From: CAYNRG01 sp964399545
GTDB lineage: Bacteria > Bacillota_I > Bacilli_A > Erysipelotrichales > Erysipelotrichaceae
Direction: 5' to 3'
Length of the DNA stretch: 64,000 nt
NCBI GenBank assembly: GCA_964399545.1
Contig: CAYNRG010000001.1
Location: forward strand, 124,001 to 188,000
Shown here: positions 48,672 through 58,497 of the stretch, piece after piece
Layout: each line of letters starts with the position of its first letter
Position numbering within the stretch: position 1 is the stretch's first letter
The notes under the pieces: model-generated
Told to the model about the DNA's origin: nothing
Database searches by the model: none
Seen by the model: only the letters and a program-made list of their open reading frames with translations
Position numbers and translations under genes: made by a program

Positions 48672-50068
48672 GTGATGATGTATTTAAATCTCAAGAAGAA
48701 TATAAATATGGATTTAAGGATAAAGATGTAAGTATTTATAAAACAGAAAAAGGATTAACAGAGCAGGTGGTTCGAGAAATTTCGAAAATTAAACAAGAGC
48801 CAGATTGGATGCTTCAATTTCGATTAGAAGCCTATAAAAAATTTTGTGAATTACCAATGCCAACTTGGGGTCCTAACTTGGAAGAGATAGATTTTAGCGA
48901 ATATACTTACTATATTCGTTCCAATAAAGAAACAGAAAATTCCTGGGAAGAAGTTCCAGAAACGATTAAAGATACATTTGAGCGCTTAGGTATTCCAGAG
49001 GCTGAACAAAAATTTTTAGCTGGAGTTAGTACTCAGTATGAATCAGAAGTGGTTTATCATAATATGCTGAAAGATGTAGAAGAAAAAGGTGTAATTTTCT
49101 TAGATACGGATAGTGCTCTAAAGCAATACCCCGATTTATTTAAGAAGTATTTTGGGAAATTAGTATCATCAGCAGACAATAAATTCGCAGCGCTAAATAG
49201 TGCTGTTTGGTCTGGAGGATCTTTTATCTATGTACCAAAAGGAGTATCGTTTGACAAACCTTTACAATCTTACTTTAGGATTAACTCAGAGAGAATGGGG
49301 CAATTTGAAAGAACTCTAATTATTGTTGATGAAGAAGCAGAGGTACATTATGTAGAAGGTTGTACTGCACCCTCATACTCCAAAGATTCTTTACATGCCG
49401 CTGTAGTAGAAATTTTTGTTGAATCCAAAGCGAAATGCCGCTACTCAACTGTTCAAAATTGGTCTAGCAATATTTTGAATTTAGTAACAAAACGCGCAAA
49501 AGTTGAATCACATGGAATGATGGAATGGATTGATGGTAATATTGGCTCTAAGATAACTATGAAATATCCAGCTTGCGTTCTTGCTGGTGAATATGCAAAA
49601 GGAGTATGTATTTCGATTGCTGTTGCAAGTGAGAATCAAATTCAAGATGCAGGAGCTAAGATGATTCATTTAGCACCGTACACATCAAGTACAATTATTT
49701 CTAAGTCCGTTTCTCGAAATGGCGGAGAGGTTAATTATCGTGGATTAATTTCTCATGGAAAAAATGCAAAATATAGCAAATCGAAAGTGGAGTGTGACAC
49801 ACTAATTTTAGACAAATTATCAAAGAGTGATACGATACCAACCAATAAGAGTTCTAATGCTTCAAGTATGATTGAGCATGAGGCTACGGTATCGAAAGTT
49901 TCGGAAGAGCAATTGTATTATTTAATGTCTCGAGGTTTAACTAAGGAACAAGCGATGGAAATGATCGTTTTAGGTTTCTTAGAACCATTTACAAGAGAAC
50001 TTCCGATGGAATATGCTGTAGAATTGAATCAATTGTTAAAGTTGGATATGAGTGGTTCTGTCGGATGA
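48668..50068 (+). CDS. sufB: Fe-S assembly scaffold protein SufB
   Basis: A 466-residue SufB, the subunit on which clusters form. Landmarks are the N-terminal EYKYGFKDKDVSIYKTEKGL, VWSGGSFIYVPKGV, VEGCTAPSY, and the conserved C-terminal LYYLMSRGLTKEQAMEMIVLGFLEP. The Cys in NVECDTLIL-like KVECDTLILDK is present. It is the last gene of the operon. Cyclo-ligase follows after 30 bases and may be co-transcribed. Confidence 0.96.
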   Translation: MSDDVFKSQEEYKYGFKDKDVSIYKTEKGLTEQVVREISKIKQEPDWMLQFRLEAYKKFCELPMPTWGPNLEEIDFSEYTYYIRSNKETENSWEEVPETIKDTFERLGIPEAEQKFLAGVSTQYESEVVYHNMLKDVEEKGVIFLDTDSALKQYPDLFKKYFGKLVSSADNKFAALNSAVWSGGSFIYVPKGVSFDKPLQSYFRINSERMGQFERTLIIVDEEAEVHYVEGCTAPSYSKDSLHAAVVEIFVESKAKCRYSTVQNWSSNILNLVTKRAKVESHGMMEWIDGNIGSKITMKYPACVLAGEYAKGVCISIAVASENQIQDAGAKMIHLAPYTSSTIISKSVSRNGGEVNYRGLISHGKNAKYSKSKVECDTLILDKLSKSDTIPTNKSSNASSMIEHEATVSKVSEEQLYYLMSRGLTKEQAMEMIVLGFLEPFTRELPMEYAVELNQLLKLDMSGSVG

Positions 50069-50098
50069 TAGAACCTTTTTCCTTAGGAGAAAAGAGAG

Positions 50099-50635
50099 AT
50101 GAAGCAAATATATAGAGTAAGAGCATTACATAATCGAAAAAAACTATCCTTAGAAGAGAAACAAGCGAAAGATAAAGTTATTTTTGACCAATTAGTCCCA
50201 TTTTTACTGGATAAGAAGTGTGTAGCAATATACATTAATAAGGAAGAGGAGGTATCTACTCAGTTGCTTTTAGATTGGCTTTTGGCCAATCATAAGAAAG
50301 TAGTTGTTCCTAAAGTTGAAGGAACAACATTATTATTTTATGAAATCAAAACGAGGAAAGATCTTTATTTAGGGAATTTTGATGTTTGGGAACCGAAGGG
50401 GCACAACCCAATTCCACTAGGAGAAGTTGATTTATGGGTGGTTCCTTTAGTTGGTTTTAATAAAAATAAACAACGAATTGGCTATGGTAAAGGGTATTAT
50501 GATTCTGTTCTTTGCCAAACCGAATCACTGAAGATAGGAATTGCTTATGATAACCAAGAGATAGGTATATTTCCTTCAGAAAAGCAAGATATTGATTTGG
50601 ATAGAGTAATCACAGAGAGCAGACAGATCATTTGA
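50099..50635 (+). CDS. 5-formyltetrahydrofolate cyclo-ligase
   Basis: A 178-residue MTHFS family enzyme that converts 5-formyl-THF to 5,10-methenyl-THF using ATP. The family signature NKNKQRIGYGKGYYD is present near residue 125, with VVPLVGFN just before it. Length and the ending DRVITESRQ are normal. TTAGGAGAAAAG precedes the ATG. It follows sufB by 30 bases and precedes priA. Confidence 0.9.
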   Translation: MKQIYRVRALHNRKKLSLEEKQAKDKVIFDQLVPFLLDKKCVAIYINKEEEVSTQLLLDWLLANHKKVVVPKVEGTTLLFYEIKTRKDLYLGNFDVWEPKGHNPIPLGEVDLWVVPLVGFNKNKQRIGYGKGYYDSVLCQTESLKIGIAYDNQEIGIFPSEKQDIDLDRVITESRQII

Positions 50636-50662
50636 ATTTTTAAAGCGATAACAACTGAGATG

Positions 50663-50671
50663 TGGTAAAAT
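50663..50671 (+). promoter_or_regulatory. Extended -10 promoter before priA
   Basis: TGGTAAAAT 27 bases before priA, with no convincing -35. The same 11-mer TGTGGTAAAAT recurs before rlmN. Confidence 0.4.
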
Positions 50672-50698
50672 TGAAAATAAGAAGAAGGGGGATTAAGT

Positions 50699-52864
50699 AT
50701 GTATTTGATAAATTGTTGGATCGAACATCCAACATTAAAATTGGATAGAACGTACTCTTATCAAACAGATATTGAGGGCGTTACTCCAGGAGTCCGTGTA
50801 CTTGTTCCGTTTCATCACCAAAAGTTAGTTGGCTTTGTAGAGTCTGTAGAAAGATATAATACAGAAGAGGAAATAGAAGAAAAGACAGGAGTTCGATGTA
50901 AAAAAATTCTAGAAGTTATTGATTCATCTAGTCTGTTGAATGAGGAATTAAGACAGTTAGCGAAGTGGATGGCTAAAGAGACTATTGCCCCAACAATCAG
51001 TTGTTTTAAGGCCATGCTCCCTGCGAAAATTAAACCAAGTAGAAAAGCGAAACAGCAGGTAATGGAGCGTTGGGTTAAAGTAGGAAAAGAGATAGCTGGA
51101 TTAACGAAGAAACAAAAAGAAGCTCTAGATTGGTTGATCCAAGAAGAAGAGGCAAGCTATCGTATATTTAGAGAAAAATTTAAAACAATTCCCCGCACTC
51201 TTGCTGAAAAAGGAGCTATATCTTTTTTTGAGAAAGAGAAAGAGGCGATATTAGGACTTACTGAGGAATTGGAAAATCCTTTAAAGTTATCCCCAGCACA
51301 AAGTCAAGCCATGGAAAAAATTCTTGTTAGTGAAAAGCGAGGAATTCTTTTGCATGGAGTAACGGGGAGCGGGAAAACAGAAGTTTATTTGCAAGTGGCA
51401 GAGAAGATGCGAAGAGAAGGAAAACAAATCTTGATTTTAGTTCCTGAAATCAGTTTAACGCCACAAATGGTAGAAAGAGTGAATAGGCGATTTGGAAGTC
51501 AGGTAGCTATTTACCATTCAGGATTAAATGATCAGGAGAAATATGAACAATATCAATTGGTTAGAAAAAATAAAGTATCTATTGTTGTTGGGACAAGGTC
51601 AGCAATTTTTATGCCTTTTGTAAATTTGGGATTGATTATTCTAGATGAGGAACATGATTCTTCTTATAAGCAAGAGTCAACTCCTGCTTATCATTGTCGC
51701 GATATAGCTTTGCAACGTGCAAAAAATTGGGAGTGTAAAGTCTTATTAGGGAGTGCAACACCTACCTTAGATACATATGCAAGAGCATTAAAAGGGGTAT
51801 ATGAATTAGTAGAATTAAGCAGCAGAATTCACCAAGAACTTCCTCAAGTTCAATGTATTGATTTAAAAGAAAAATTTAGGAGAGGGGAAGCTGGAGTATT
51901 AACAGAAGAACTCCGAAACCAGATTGGCATTTGTCTTTCAAATAAGAAACAAGTTATTCTGTTGTTGAATCGCCGGGGATACCATACTGCATTGAAATGT
52001 AATCATTGTCAAGAAATATTAATGTGTCAATATTGTGACGTGGGATTAAGTTATCATCATCAAGAAAAGAAAATGAAATGTCACACTTGTGCTGCGGAGT
52101 ATGCTATTCCAAAATTTTGTCCATCATGTAATCAAAGAAAGGGATTTTCAGGGTTTGGAGTTGGGACCCAACGAGTGGAAGAGGAATTAGAGCGACACTT
52201 TCCAACAGCTAGAATTGCAAGGATGGATGCTGATACAATCAGAAAGAAAGATAGTCATAAAATTATTTTAGGAAAATTTGAAAGGTTAGAAATAGATATT
52301 CTATTAGGAACACAGATGATAGCAAAAGGATTGGATTATCCTAATGTAGATGTAGTAGGAATTCTAAATGCTGATGCAGGATTAAGACGAGTGGATTATC
52401 GAAGTGTGGAATCAACTTTTGATTTAATTGTCCAAGCTTCTGGTAGAAGTGGAAGATCTAAAGAACAAGGAAAAGTATTTTTACAAGTTTTTGATAAGAG
52501 CCATTATGCAATTAAAGCAGCATTAAAGCAAGACTATATTGGATTTTTTCATCAGGAGATGCAATTTCGACACGCTGGGCAATATCCACCCTATACTTAT
52601 TTGGTTGCTATTTCTTTTCAAGGTGACCAATGCGAGAAAGTAAAGGCGGTAGCTTGGACATGTAAGGAAAAGCTTTGTGGAGATTTTAAGGTCTTAGGGC
52701 CGAGTGAGTTAATAAAAATCAAGTCTAAAATTCGCTATCGCATAATTGTTAAAGGGAAAAATTTAGAGGAAATGAAAAAACAAATCTCATTAGTTGTAAA
52801 GGAATTGGTAGCGGATTATGTAGTATCGATTAGTGTTAATGTTAATCCGATGGTATTAGATTAA
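50699..52864 (+). CDS. priA: Primosomal protein N' (replication restart helicase PriA)
   Basis: A 721-residue superfamily 2 helicase that reloads the replisome at broken forks. An N-terminal DNA-binding domain (~1-110) is followed by a helicase with Walker A GVTGSGKTEVYLQ and the DEEH box in IILDEEHDSSYKQE. Paired cysteines form two zinc sites between ~440 and 475 (CNHC, CQYC, CHTC, CPSC). Motif VI is ASGRSGRSKEQGK. It is somewhat shorter than the B. subtilis protein (~805). AAGGGGGAT precedes the ATG. It heads the run that continues with rsmB; def and fmt, usual neighbours, are absent. Confidence 0.95.
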   Translation: MYLINCWIEHPTLKLDRTYSYQTDIEGVTPGVRVLVPFHHQKLVGFVESVERYNTEEEIEEKTGVRCKKILEVIDSSSLLNEELRQLAKWMAKETIAPTISCFKAMLPAKIKPSRKAKQQVMERWVKVGKEIAGLTKKQKEALDWLIQEEEASYRIFREKFKTIPRTLAEKGAISFFEKEKEAILGLTEELENPLKLSPAQSQAMEKILVSEKRGILLHGVTGSGKTEVYLQVAEKMRREGKQILILVPEISLTPQMVERVNRRFGSQVAIYHSGLNDQEKYEQYQLVRKNKVSIVVGTRSAIFMPFVNLGLIILDEEHDSSYKQESTPAYHCRDIALQRAKNWECKVLLGSATPTLDTYARALKGVYELVELSSRIHQELPQVQCIDLKEKFRRGEAGVLTEELRNQIGICLSNKKQVILLLNRRGYHTALKCNHCQEILMCQYCDVGLSYHHQEKKMKCHTCAAEYAIPKFCPSCNQRKGFSGFGVGTQRVEEELERHFPTARIARMDADTIRKKDSHKIILGKFERLEIDILLGTQMIAKGLDYPNVDVVGILNADAGLRRVDYRSVESTFDLIVQASGRSGRSKEQGKVFLQVFDKSHYAIKAALKQDYIGFFHQEMQFRHAGQYPPYTYLVAISFQGDQCEKVKAVAWTCKEKLCGDFKVLGPSELIKIKSKIRYRIIVKGKNLEEMKKQISLVVKELVADYVVSISVNVNPMVLD

Positions 52865-52875
52865 GGAGGGCGATT

Positions 52876-54087
52876 ATGAACGCAAGAAAACTAGCCTACG
52901 AATGTTTGAAACAGGTGATTCTAAAAAAGCAATATGCAAACCTTGTCTTACGTGAAAGGTTACAACAAGTTGATGAAAAGGAAAGAAATTTAGTTACACA
53001 AATTACCTATGGAACCTTGAGAAACAATCGCCTATGTCGCTTTCAATGGCAAGGATTAGCGAAGGGGCAAGTGCAAGATACAGTGAAAATTTTATTGGAT
53101 ATGAGTGTTTACCAATTGTTTTTGATGGATCGCTTACCAGCATATGCGATTGTAAACGAAACTGTGAAGATAACACCTCATTCTGCAAAAAAATTTGTGA
53201 ATGCAATTTTAAGAAAAGTGATTGAGCAGGGCTTTTTGGACTCAGAGAATGTGGCTATAAAAACAAGTCATCCTGAATGGATGGTGAAACTATGGAGTGC
53301 TCATTATGGGGAAGAAGTTGCAAGAGAGATTGCTTTCTCAAATAGTGAAGAGGCTAAGGTGATTGGCCGAATCAATAGTTTAAAAATTTCTAAAGAGGAG
53401 TTAGAGGGATTAGAGGGGATTCATTTTATAGATAATTTTGCTTTTAAATCAGACTTTAACCTAATTCATCACGAATTGTTTGAGGAGGGCAAGGTAGTGA
53501 TTCAGGATTTTTCTTCTCAACAAGTTGTTCAGTTTTTAGATGTAAAACCTAACATGAGGGTTCTAGATTGTTGTGCTGCTCCTGGAACTAAAACTTCCCA
53601 GTTGGCCATGATGATGGGAAATCAAGGTGAAATCTTAGCTGGAGATATTCATCCACATCGAGTAGAGTTAATCAATCAATTAATGGAAAAGATGGGAGTT
53701 ACGATTGTTGAAAGTAGAGTATGGGATGCGACAGAGTTGAATGAACAATTGGGTTTGGAAGGGTTTGATCGGATTTTAGTAGATGTTCCCTGTTCGGGTC
53801 TAGGTGTATTGAAGAGAAAGCCAGAGATAAAATGGACGTGTACACCAGAAGGAATCGATGAAATTTGTGCTATTCAAGCTAAAATTTTGTCCTCTGCAGG
53901 AAAATTTCTTCGGAAAGAAGGTATTATGGTGTATAGTACATGTACACTAAATAAGAAAGAAAATGAGAAACAGATACAGCGATTTTTAGAAGAAAACCCA
54001 AGATTTGAGTGTGTAGAGGAAAAAACGCTATTCCCATATCAATGCGAGGGCGACGGATTTTATCTTGCTAAAATAGTTAAAAAATAA
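52876..54087 (+). CDS. rsmB: 16S rRNA (cytosine-967-C5)-methyltransferase RsmB
   Basis: A 403-residue m5C RNA methyltransferase. The N-terminal NusB-like domain (~1-130) includes LVTQITYGTLRNNR. The SAM site is VLDCCAAPGTKTSQLA. The two catalytic cysteines lie in DVPCSGLGVLKRKPEIKW and YSTCTLNKKENE. AAGGAGGGCG precedes the ATG, 11 bases after priA. Confidence 0.95.
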   Translation: MNARKLAYECLKQVILKKQYANLVLRERLQQVDEKERNLVTQITYGTLRNNRLCRFQWQGLAKGQVQDTVKILLDMSVYQLFLMDRLPAYAIVNETVKITPHSAKKFVNAILRKVIEQGFLDSENVAIKTSHPEWMVKLWSAHYGEEVAREIAFSNSEEAKVIGRINSLKISKEELEGLEGIHFIDNFAFKSDFNLIHHELFEEGKVVIQDFSSQQVVQFLDVKPNMRVLDCCAAPGTKTSQLAMMMGNQGEILAGDIHPHRVELINQLMEKMGVTIVESRVWDATELNEQLGLEGFDRILVDVPCSGLGVLKRKPEIKWTCTPEGIDEICAIQAKILSSAGKFLRKEGIMVYSTCTLNKKENEKQIQRFLEENPRFECVEEKTLFPYQCEGDGFYLAKIVKK

Positions 54088-54095
54088 AAAAAATG

Positions 54096-54104
54096 TGGTA
54101 AAAT
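54096..54104 (+). promoter_or_regulatory. Extended -10 promoter before rlmN
   Basis: TGGTAAAAT 17 bases before the rlmN ATG, downstream of the rsmB stop. No -35 is evident. Confidence 0.4.
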
Positions 54105-54121
54105 GATACGGTGGTGAAAAA

Positions 54122-55156
54122 ATGAAAACAATTTATGATTATAGTTATGACCAACTTGAAGAGCTTTTCTTAGGGTGGGGTTGGAAAAAATTTAGAGTTC
54201 AGCAGTGCTTTCAATGGTTGTTTCAAAAGCGCTGTTCTTCTTTTCAGGAAATGACCGATATAAGTAAAGAGGCTATTTCTAAGTTAGAGGAAAACTTTAT
54301 TATTAATCCGCTTCGAGTACATACTAAGCAAATTGCAAAAGATAAAACAACCAAATATTTGTTTGAGTTGCAAGATGGAGCCTTAATAGAAACAGTATTG
54401 ATGCATAATGACTATGGGAAAAGTGTTTGTGTAACTTCCCAAGTAGGATGCAATATGGGATGCAAATTTTGTGCATCAGGATTATTGAAAAAGCAAAGAG
54501 ATTTAACGAGTGGTGAAATCACTGCACAAATCCTATATATCCAAAAGGAGTTGGATAAAGAGGAAGAAAGAATTTCAAATGTAGTAATTATGGGGACTGG
54601 AGAGCCTTTTGATAATTATGACCATGTGATGAATTTTTGTAGAACAATTAATCACCCAAAAGGACTAGCACTAGGAGCTAGACATATTACGATTAGTACA
54701 TGTGGGATTGTTCCAATGATTGAGAGATTTTCTAAAGAACATGTTCAGTATAACCTTGCAATTTCATTGCATGCTTCAAATGACGAACTGAGGAATAAAT
54801 TGATGCCAATTAATCAGGCTTATTCTTTATCAGAGCTAAGACAATCATTGGCAAAATATAGCGAAGAAAATAATAGACGGTTAACATTTGAGTATATTTT
54901 ATTAAAGGGATTAAATGACCAAGAAATTCATGCGAAAGAATTGGCGAGATGGATTGGAAAGATGAATGCGTATGTTAACCTAATTCCATATAACTCAGTA
55001 GATGAACATGAGTTTCAAACGTGTGATGCAAGAACAGCTTTGAAGTTTTATGATTACTTAATGAAAAATGGAGTAAAGGCCACGTTAAGAGCTAAGCATG
55101 GAGAAGATATTGATGCAGCTTGTGGACAATTAAGAGCAAAACAAGAAAGGAGGTAA
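54122..55156 (+). CDS. rlmN: Dual-specificity RNA methyltransferase RlmN
   Basis: A 344-residue radical SAM enzyme that makes m2A2503 in 23S rRNA and m2A37 in tRNA. The cluster motif C-x3-C-x2-C is in VGCNMGCKFCASG. The two catalytic cysteines are visible: one 7 residues before the cluster in CVTSQVGC, and one in the C-terminal DAACGQLRAK. VVIMGTGEPFDNYD is the GEP motif. GGTGGTG precedes the ATG. Confidence 0.95.
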   Translation: MKTIYDYSYDQLEELFLGWGWKKFRVQQCFQWLFQKRCSSFQEMTDISKEAISKLEENFIINPLRVHTKQIAKDKTTKYLFELQDGALIETVLMHNDYGKSVCVTSQVGCNMGCKFCASGLLKKQRDLTSGEITAQILYIQKELDKEEERISNVVIMGTGEPFDNYDHVMNFCRTINHPKGLALGARHITISTCGIVPMIERFSKEHVQYNLAISLHASNDELRNKLMPINQAYSLSELRQSLAKYSEENNRRLTFEYILLKGLNDQEIHAKELARWIGKMNAYVNLIPYNSVDEHEFQTCDARTALKFYDYLMKNGVKATLRAKHGEDIDAACGQLRAKQERR

Positions 55157-55166
55157 TCAATTAGCC

Positions 55167-55916
55167 GTGAAATACTATGGGATTACAGATAAAGGATTAG
55201 TTAGAAAAACAAATCAAGATAATTATGTTATTGCCTTTAATGAAATGGGTGATGTTTTTGCGTTGGTTTGTGATGGTATTGGCGGTGGTCAAGGAGGAGA
55301 TGTTGCTTCGAAGATAGCGATTGATTACTTTTCAGAGGTATTTAGTGAAAATCAAGGATTTTTAGATGTGCAGTCTGCACAGACCTGGATTCGTTATCAT
55401 GTAGGGAAGGCGAATGACTTGATTTTTTCGAAATCGACAACCTCATCAAATTTAAAAGGAATGGGGACAACCCTAGTTGGGGTATTACTTAGCAAAGTGG
55501 GTAGATTTATAGTTAATGTTGGAGATAGTCGAGTGTATTGCGTATTTGAGAATAAAGAATTTAAACCAATTACAGATGACCATACATTAGTTCAAGATTT
55601 ACTAAGAAATGGTGAAATAACGTTAAAAGAAGCAGAGTTTCACCCAAAGAAAAATGTATTGACAAATGCATTGGGAGTATGGGATCACGCTCGAGTAGAT
55701 ATAGAGCAATTTGAAGATACAGTAAAATCCTTTTTAATCTGCAGTGATGGATTATATGGCTATGTAGATTATGAGCATATTCAGCATGTGATGTTGGATA
55801 AAGAACTAACTACAGGATTGAAAGTGAGAAAATTATTGAACTTGGCTCTAAAAGCTGGAGGATATGACAATATTACAATGATTTTAATTGAATTGGAGGA
55901 AAGTGATGTACGATGA
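55167..55916 (+). CDS. prpC: PP2C-type protein phosphatase PrpC (Stp)
   Basis: A 249-residue metal-dependent Ser/Thr phosphatase, partner of the PrkC kinase. Motifs in order: GLVRKTNQDNY, CDGIGGGQGGDVAS, GMGTTLVGV, NVGDSRVY, DDHTLVQDLL, LICSDGLYGYV and GGYDNITMILIE. The start is a GTG at 55167. A strong AAAGGAGG lies upstream but 13 bases away, and no closer start exists in frame. It overlaps prkC by 4 bases. Confidence 0.95.
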   Translation: MKYYGITDKGLVRKTNQDNYVIAFNEMGDVFALVCDGIGGGQGGDVASKIAIDYFSEVFSENQGFLDVQSAQTWIRYHVGKANDLIFSKSTTSSNLKGMGTTLVGVLLSKVGRFIVNVGDSRVYCVFENKEFKPITDDHTLVQDLLRNGEITLKEAEFHPKKNVLTNALGVWDHARVDIEQFEDTVKSFLICSDGLYGYVDYEHIQHVMLDKELTTGLKVRKLLNLALKAGGYDNITMILIELEESDVR

Positions 55917-57625
55917 ATAAGACAATAGCAAATCGATATATATTAACGCAACATATAGGGCAGGGCGGAATGGCTGATGTTTATGTTGCGGTAGATATTA
56001 TTTTAAATCGCGAGGTGGCGATAAAAATATTACGGGGAGAACTAAGTAATGATCCAGTGGCTTTATTACGTTTTCAACGTGAAGCTAGTGCATCCACAGC
56101 GTTGTCTCATCCCAACATTGTTGATATTTACGATGTTGGAGAAGATCAAGGGACCTATTTTATAGTGATGGAATATGTTCGAGGGAAAACTTTGAAACAA
56201 TTGATCAACCAACGTGGAGCTCTTTGTAAAGAAGAAACGTTGGATATTATGAAACAATTAGTGAGTGCCACGATGGAGGCACATAAAAGAGGAATCATTC
56301 ACCGTGATATTAAAGCTCAAAATGTTCTAGTGATGGCAGATGGTACAATTAAGGTTGTGGATTTTGGGATTGCACTAGCTCAAGGAGCTTTGCAATTGAC
56401 CCAGTCTGATTCTGTGATGGGATCAGTTCATTACCTGGCTCCTGAACTAGCACGGGGTGAATCAGCAACGGAGCAAAGTGATATTTACTCACTAGGAGTT
56501 GTGTTTTATGAGTTAATAACTGGAAAAGTACCGTATCAAGCAGATTCTGCAGTTCAGGTTGCGTTAAAGCATATGAGAGAAGAGTTTCCAGCAGTTAGAG
56601 ACTTTAACCCTTCCATTCCTCAAGCTATGGAAAACATTATTATCAAAGCGACAGTAAAAAATAAAAAATATCGTTATCGTTCTTGTTTAGAAATGTTGAA
56701 TGATTTAGGAGCTTGTTTAAAACCTCAACATTCAGATGATAAAAAGCTAGTTTTTACATCAAAAGCTGAAGATAATAAAACTTTAGTTTTTAAACAAATA
56801 GATGGAGAAAAAACAACAGAGGAAGTTATTAAAATAGAAAAACCAAAAATAACTAAAAAGAGAAAGCAACCAAAAAAATCAATTCTTCCTGCAGTGATTG
56901 CGACACTGATTTCCTTATTGACAATAGGAGTTGTTTATTTGTTGGTGGGTATGAGTGGTATATTAAATCCTGGAGTAAAAACAGTATTGGTTCCTGAACT
57001 TTCTGGAATTACAGTTACAGAAGCGAAAGAAATTTGTATAGAAAATGGATTGGTATTAGACACAGCTAATATCGTTTATGCACTAACGGATGATATAGAA
57101 AAAGGAAAGATTGTGTCTGTAGATCCTGTTGCTGAAACAGAAGTAGAGATAGGAAGTAAAGTGAAAGTTGTGGTTTCTAGTGGGATAGGAGCCTATGTTG
57201 AAAACTACGTAGGAAGAAATGTTAAAGAAGTAGAAGAAGAACTAGAGAAAAAATATCCTAATATGAGAATTATTTTAGTTGAAGAAGAGAGTAAAGAAAC
57301 ACAAGCTGGAGAAATTCTGCGCCAAGAGTTATTACTAGAAGGTCAACAATTTAATCCGGAAAATTCAACGGAAATTCGATTGATTTATACAAAATACCCA
57401 AGCATCGTTATTCCATTAAATATTAAGGGAATGGAAGTAGAGGAAGCAAGAGCGTTGCTAGAATCTATGGGTGCTGAAGTCATGTTAAGTACAATGGATA
57501 CAAGCATGATGACTGAAGATGAGAAAGCTCATTTAGAGTATGGAATTGTGATAGACACAAATCCATCAATAGGAACTACATATACACAAGAAGAAGGGAC
57601 ATACATTATTTTGTATTATTATTAA
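55913..57625 (+). CDS. prkC: PASTA-domain Ser/Thr protein kinase PrkC
   Basis: A 570-residue membrane kinase that senses peptidoglycan fragments. The Hanks kinase domain (~1-270) has GQGGMADVYVA, VAIKIL, HRDIKAQNVLV and VVDFGIA. A basic juxtamembrane stretch leads to one membrane helix (~322-345). Outside are three PASTA repeats (roughly 355-425, 426-497, 498-570); the last ends at the C-terminus. The ATGA overlap with prpC keeps kinase and phosphatase together. Likely targets include division proteins such as GpsB, by analogy with other Firmicutes. Confidence 0.96.
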   Translation: MNKTIANRYILTQHIGQGGMADVYVAVDIILNREVAIKILRGELSNDPVALLRFQREASASTALSHPNIVDIYDVGEDQGTYFIVMEYVRGKTLKQLINQRGALCKEETLDIMKQLVSATMEAHKRGIIHRDIKAQNVLVMADGTIKVVDFGIALAQGALQLTQSDSVMGSVHYLAPELARGESATEQSDIYSLGVVFYELITGKVPYQADSAVQVALKHMREEFPAVRDFNPSIPQAMENIIIKATVKNKKYRYRSCLEMLNDLGACLKPQHSDDKKLVFTSKAEDNKTLVFKQIDGEKTTEEVIKIEKPKITKKRKQPKKSILPAVIATLISLLTIGVVYLLVGMSGILNPGVKTVLVPELSGITVTEAKEICIENGLVLDTANIVYALTDDIEKGKIVSVDPVAETEVEIGSKVKVVVSSGIGAYVENYVGRNVKEVEEELEKKYPNMRIILVEEESKETQAGEILRQELLLEGQQFNPENSTEIRLIYTKYPSIVIPLNIKGMEVEEARALLESMGAEVMLSTMDTSMMTEDEKAHLEYGIVIDTNPSIGTTYTQEEGTYIILYYY

Positions 57626-57636
57626 TAAGGTGGATA

Positions 57637-58497
57637 ATGAAAGGTAGAATTGTAAAAATTATTTCAAACCAATATACAGTAATGGATGCAGAGCATAATA
57701 AATATCGTTGTGTGGCCATGGGAAAGCTAAGGCTGAAAGAGTCACCTGTTGTAGGTGATTATGTTGAGATTCAAAGACATCAAGATATTTTTGGTATTGA
57801 AAAAGTATATCCGAGAAGAAATGGAATGATCCGTCCATCGATTGCTAATGTTGATCAAGTCATAGTAGTTATGTCGGCGGTGGAACCAGATTTTAGTTGC
57901 ACTTTAGTAGATCGCTTGATGTTTTTAATTCAATATGAAGAAATTCAGCCAATTCTATGTGTAACGAAATTAGATTTAGTTCAAACGAATCATGAAGTTT
58001 ATTCTTGGATTGAAGATTATAAAAAGTCTGGCTTTCAAGTTCTTCTTTGTGAGATGAATAAACCAGATGAAAAAATTGCAGAAATTTTAAAAGACAAGGT
58101 AACTGTATTGACTGGACAAAGTGGAGCAGGGAAATCAACACTGATCAATGGATTAGACAGTCGATTTGAATTGAAGACACAAGACATTTCAAAAGCACTA
58201 GGCCGAGGGAAACACACAACGCGCCATACAGAGCTTCATGAAGTTGCAGGAGGACTTTTGGCAGATACACCAGGATTTTCTTCGCTAGATTTTAGCCAGG
58301 TAGATTTACGGATGTTATCAGAGAGAATTCAAGATTTTAAAGACTATAGTCCGTTATGTAAGTTTAGAAATTGTATTCACCAAAATGAGCCCAAATGTGC
58401 GGTTAAGCAAGGGGTTGAGGATAAAAAGATTTCTTCAATTCGCTATCAAAATTATTTAGAATGTATTGCTTTAATAAAAAAGGAGAGGGATGTATGA
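57637..58497 (+). CDS. rsgA: Ribosome small-subunit GTPase RsgA
   Basis: A 286-residue circularly permuted GTPase that acts late in 30S assembly. An N-terminal OB fold precedes the permuted motifs: G4 VTKLD, then G1 GQSGAGKSTLINGL, G2 region GRGKHTTRHTEL, and G3 DTPGFSS. A C-terminal zinc site has C-x4-C and CIHQNEPKC. It follows prkC by 11 bases with TAAGGTGG upstream and overlaps rpe by 4. Confidence 0.95.
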   Translation: MKGRIVKIISNQYTVMDAEHNKYRCVAMGKLRLKESPVVGDYVEIQRHQDIFGIEKVYPRRNGMIRPSIANVDQVIVVMSAVEPDFSCTLVDRLMFLIQYEEIQPILCVTKLDLVQTNHEVYSWIEDYKKSGFQVLLCEMNKPDEKIAEILKDKVTVLTGQSGAGKSTLINGLDSRFELKTQDISKALGRGKHTTRHTELHEVAGGLLADTPGFSSLDFSQVDLRMLSERIQDFKDYSPLCKFRNCIHQNEPKCAVKQGVEDKKISSIRYQNYLECIALIKKERDV

